Assembly: GCA_002455255.1 (NCBI GenBank)
Contig: DKKL01000052.1
Coordinates: forward strand, 1 to 9,393
Reading direction: 5' to 3'
Source: Candidatus Tepidiaquacellales bacterium UBA6667
Lineage (GTDB): Bacteria > Bacteroidota > Ignavibacteria > Tepidaquicellales > Tepidaquicellaceae
DNA: 9,393 nt
Position 1 is the stretch's first letter. Every line of letters begins with the position of its first letter. A program made the translations under genes and the position numbers. Below are positions 7,355-9,393 of the stretch, in pieces. A model generated the notes under the pieces. The model was given only the letters and a program-made list of their open reading frames with translations, searched no databases and had not been told where the DNA came from.

Positions 7355-7391
7355 AAAAAAAAAGTAGTGTTAAAAATTTTAACACTACTTT
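7355..7391 (-). terminator. Rho-independent terminator of the small ABM-like gene
   Basis: A perfect 15-bp inverted repeat, AAAGTAGTGTTAAAA (7361-7375) and its complement at 7377-7391 around a single central base, is followed on the minus strand by a run of nine Ts (read from A9 at 7355-7363, partly within the stem). It lies 26 nt after the stop codon at 7417. The T-run is on the minus strand side only, so it terminates the 7417-7710 gene and insulates it from the HDIG-xerD unit. Confidence 0.8.
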
Positions 7392-7416
7392 AAAGTTAAA
7401 AGTTTTGTAAATAAAA

Positions 7417-7710
7417 TCAGATTTCGTATTTTGTAGAATACGAAACTTTTGCATCTGAAAGAAGAGAGTTTATTTTATCATTTAAATCTAAAATTGCGTC
7501 TCCTTGTTTATCTTCCAAAGTATCAAATTCTTCTTCCGAATTACAAACATAAATTTCTGAAAAATTATTTGAATTTTTCTTGTTTTCGTAAACTGAATAA
7601 TCAATTCCGGTTGATGAATTTAATTTTTTAATTTCTTCTATTATTCCGAAATACTCATTTCTCTTCTCAGGTTTGATGTGATAGTTAACTTCGAATATTA
7701 CTTTAGACAT
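7417..7710 (-). CDS. Small protein of unassigned function, ABM/dimeric alpha+beta barrel-like layout
   Basis: A 97-residue soluble, acidic protein with no signal peptide or membrane segment. The predicted order is strand (KVIFEVNYHI, 3-12), helix (PEKRNEYFGIIEEIKKL, 14-30), strand (DYSVYEN, 37-43), strand (FSEIYVCN, 50-57), helix (SEEEFDTLEDKQGDAILDL, 58-76, running on to about 84), strand (KVSYSTKYE, 88-96). This beta-alpha-beta-beta-alpha-beta order, with an initial strand ending in a 'KPEKRNEY' turn, is that of dimeric alpha+beta barrel proteins such as antibiotic biosynthesis monooxygenase-like domains. Many of these have unknown ligands, and no catalytic residue can be named. The single Cys (C56) lies in the third strand. 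It has an ATG start and its own terminator, and is divergent from the TPR gene, so it seems to be a stand-alone transcription unit. The fold is inferred from pattern only. Confidence 0.8.
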   Translation of the reverse strand: MSKVIFEVNYHIKPEKRNEYFGIIEEIKKLNSSTGIDYSVYENKKNSNNFSEIYVCNSEEEFDTLEDKQGDAILDLNDKINSLLSDAKVSYSTKYEI

Positions 7711-7840
7711 TTATTGATTATTTTTTTAATAATATACAATTTAAGCAGGTTTTTTAATAAAAAAAAGATATATTTAATTTCAATAATTACAAATTTTTGA
7801 ATTTTTTGATTTAAAATAATGTTAGATATTGCGTAACAAG
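7711..7840. other. AT-rich divergent intergenic spacer, probable promoter region
   Basis: This 130-bp spacer separates two divergently transcribed genes, so promoters for both should lie here. It is almost entirely A/T with homopolymer runs (for example A8 at 7761-7768). Candidate -10-like hexamers occur on both strands (TATTAT-like upstream of the small gene, TAAAAT/TAATGT upstream of the TPR gene), but none is paired with a convincing -35 or a Bacteroidetes-type TAnnTTTG box. No hairpin, operator repeat or RNA gene is recognised. Confidence 0.4.
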
Positions 7841-9367
7841 ATGAAATATTTTTTAGTTTTATTTATTTTAACAGCATTTTTTTTTACATCTGATATATCA
7901 CATTCCCAAACGGAGGATGAACTTATCAATTCAGGATTGGCAGACATATATAACCTGAATTTCCCTTCAGCGATATCCAAATTTAAACAATTACAGAAAG
8001 AGTATCCAAATAAAATTAATGGTTATTTCTATGAGTCTATTGTATATTTTTATGAAGCATTAGGAACAAGAAATGAAATTATTTTTGAAAAGTATATGGA
8101 TGCTTCCGACAGACTTATTGAAAAATGCGACAAACTTTTAGATAAAAATGAAAATGATATTGATGCTTTGTATTACAAAGGTCAATCACACAGTTACCGA
8201 TCATTATTGTTACTGACACTTAACAAAAGTTTGTTGAAGGCAGCTTCAAACGGTAGCGATGGTTACACTATATTGACTGATATAATAAAACGGAAACCTG
8301 ACTATTATGATGCGTATATGGGTTTGGGGCTTTACAAAATTGCAATCGGTTTTGTTCCTGAAAAATTTAAATGGTTGTTAAACTTTATTGGCTTTGATGG
8401 AAATCTTAAAGAAGGATATGAACTGTTATTGAAATCTTCACAAAACGGAAAATTTACAAAAACTGATTCTAAAATTGCATTAGCATTTTTTTCTGTTCAG
8501 GAAAAAGAAGCAAAAGATGAAAGAACAGTAAAAATGATGAAAGAAATTTTAGATCAGTTTCCTAATAGCCCAATAATAAAAATTCTATATGCCGGTAGTT
8601 TGCAATTAACCGGAAAAACAGATGAAACAATTCCTATAATAGAAGATGCTTTAAGATTAAACACCGGTAGTATGCAAAATGAAATTAACAAAGGAGGTTA
8701 TGCTTTACTTGGGAATGCATATTTCAAAAGAAACGATTTTGAGAATGCGATAAAATATCTTGAAGAACATCTGAAACATGTGGTAGATGAAGACAGATAT
8801 AATATTACAATGTATAATCTCGGAATGGCTTATGAACTATCAGGTAACAGAAGTAAGGCATTGGAAAAATTTAAACTTGTCAGAAAAAAATTTATAGATG
8901 AAAGAGACGGTGAGGGTGAAAAAATGTTTTACAAATTTGCACAGGATAGGATAGCGAATCCACTTTCAAATCTTGATGTTCTTCTAATCAAGGGGATGAA
9001 TTTGAGAGAATCCGGAAAATTCAAAGAGAGTGCTGATTTCTATAAAAATTTAATTTCTTCAAAAGAAATGGATGTGTTTAATTCAAACGAGGATAAAATA
9101 AGAATATTTATGGAATCCGGTTCTTCATTTTTAATGAACGAAGAAATTGATTTAGCGTTTGATTATTTTATGCGAGTTACAAAACTAAAAAGTGAACGGG
9201 AAAAATTCAACATTCCTACAGCATATTTTGAATTGGGTAAAATTTATTGGAAAAGGGGGGATAAAGTGAATGCGGAAAAAATGTTTGAAAAAATTTTTGA
9301 ATTTGGAGATTATGAAAATCGCCAAAGTCTTGAAATGCGTCTGAAAAGTTTCAAAGAAGGTGTTTAA
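7841..9367 (+). CDS. Exported tetratricopeptide-repeat (TPR) protein
   Basis: A 508-residue protein counted from the ATG at 7841. Residues 1-23 are a signal peptide: short basic start (MKY), hydrophobic core (FLVLFILTAFFF) and a probable cleavage after SHSQ. There is no lipobox Cys, so it should be a soluble periplasmic or surface-associated protein. TPR-like helix pairs are visible at about 34-56, 109-150, 156-200, 286-312, 321-352, 381-406 and 460-488, with typical spacing such as GNAYFKRNDFENAIKYLEEHL and GKIYWKRGDKVNAEKMF. The N-terminal half (NLNFPSAISKFKQL, DAYMGLGLYKIAIG) resembles exported TPR proteins I recall from FCB-group genomes. No enzymatic motif is seen, so a scaffold or protein-interaction role is inferred. 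A TTG at 7829 would add four residues (MRNK), but the ATG gives a standard signal peptide. The gene ends 26 nt before the window edge. Confidence 0.87.
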   Translation: MKYFLVLFILTAFFFTSDISHSQTEDELINSGLADIYNLNFPSAISKFKQLQKEYPNKINGYFYESIVYFYEALGTRNEIIFEKYMDASDRLIEKCDKLLDKNENDIDALYYKGQSHSYRSLLLLTLNKSLLKAASNGSDGYTILTDIIKRKPDYYDAYMGLGLYKIAIGFVPEKFKWLLNFIGFDGNLKEGYELLLKSSQNGKFTKTDSKIALAFFSVQEKEAKDERTVKMMKEILDQFPNSPIIKILYAGSLQLTGKTDETIPIIEDALRLNTGSMQNEINKGGYALLGNAYFKRNDFENAIKYLEEHLKHVVDEDRYNITMYNLGMAYELSGNRSKALEKFKLVRKKFIDERDGEGEKMFYKFAQDRIANPLSNLDVLLIKGMNLRESGKFKESADFYKNLISSKEMDVFNSNEDKIRIFMESGSSFLMNEEIDLAFDYFMRVTKLKSEREKFNIPTAYFELGKIYWKRGDKVNAEKMFEKIFEFGDYENRQSLEMRLKSFKEGV

Positions 9368-9393
9368 TTCCACAGCTGTCCAAAATAAATTTT

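Noticed and set aside
7449..7631. Plus-strand 60-residue open frame opposite the small ABM-like gene
   Set aside because: It is an antisense shadow; the minus-strand frame has ordered secondary structure, an ATG start and a terminator.
9255..9260. G6 run in the TPR gene as a phase-variable or frameshift site
   Set aside because: The reading frame continues past it with normal TPR-like sequence to a stop 35 residues later, and six Gs alone is weak evidence for slippage.
9185..9373. Minus-strand 62-residue open frame opposite the TPR gene end
   Set aside because: It is an antisense shadow of TPR codons with a Phe/Lys-biased composition.

Overview
The window is AT-rich (roughly 30% G+C by eye). 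Gene content points to the Bacteroidetes/Chlorobi/Ignavibacteria (FCB) group: the order ccoO-ccoQ-ccoP-ccoG-ccoH-TauE/SafE-like, a CcoP with extra N-terminal membrane segments and only one c-type heme, almost no Shine-Dalgarno sequences, and several TTG starts. The lineage is inferred from these features and not proven.

Region 1 (1-4022, + strand) is a tight cbb3-type cytochrome c oxidase operon. It begins inside ccoO, whose 5' part lies outside the window, perhaps as the C-terminal part of a ccoN-ccoO fusion. It continues through ccoQ, a mono-heme ccoP, the ferredoxin-like assembly protein ccoG, ccoH, and a small TauE/SafE-family membrane protein with Cys motifs. Genes overlap by 1 nt or are 1-7 nt apart, so they are almost certainly co-transcribed. 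Together they encode the electron-input subunits of a high-affinity, low-oxygen terminal oxidase plus its copper and assembly factors. A branched stem-loop followed by a T-run (4029-4096) closes the operon.

Region 2 (4109-7256, - strand) is a two-gene unit. A polytopic HDIG phosphohydrolase of the 7TMR-HD (PgpH) family, probably a cyclic-di-AMP phosphodiesterase, is followed by xerD, a tyrosine recombinase that overlaps it by 14 bp. xerD converges on the cco operon.

Region 3 (7355-7710, - strand) is a single small gene of unassigned function. It has a predicted beta-alpha-beta-beta-alpha-beta layout like dimeric alpha+beta barrel (ABM-type) proteins, and its terminator is a perfect palindrome.

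Region 4 (7841-9367, + strand) is an exported TPR-repeat protein, transcribed divergently from the small gene across an AT-rich 130-bp spacer.

The window looks like core chromosome. I see no mobile elements, CRISPR arrays, tRNA or rRNA genes, and no convincing new multi-gene system. The points most worth checking are the mono-heme CcoP architecture, the Cys-motif membrane protein as a candidate metal or thiol factor for cbb3 assembly, the c-di-AMP phosphodiesterase/xerD coupling, the branched terminator and the orphan small protein.
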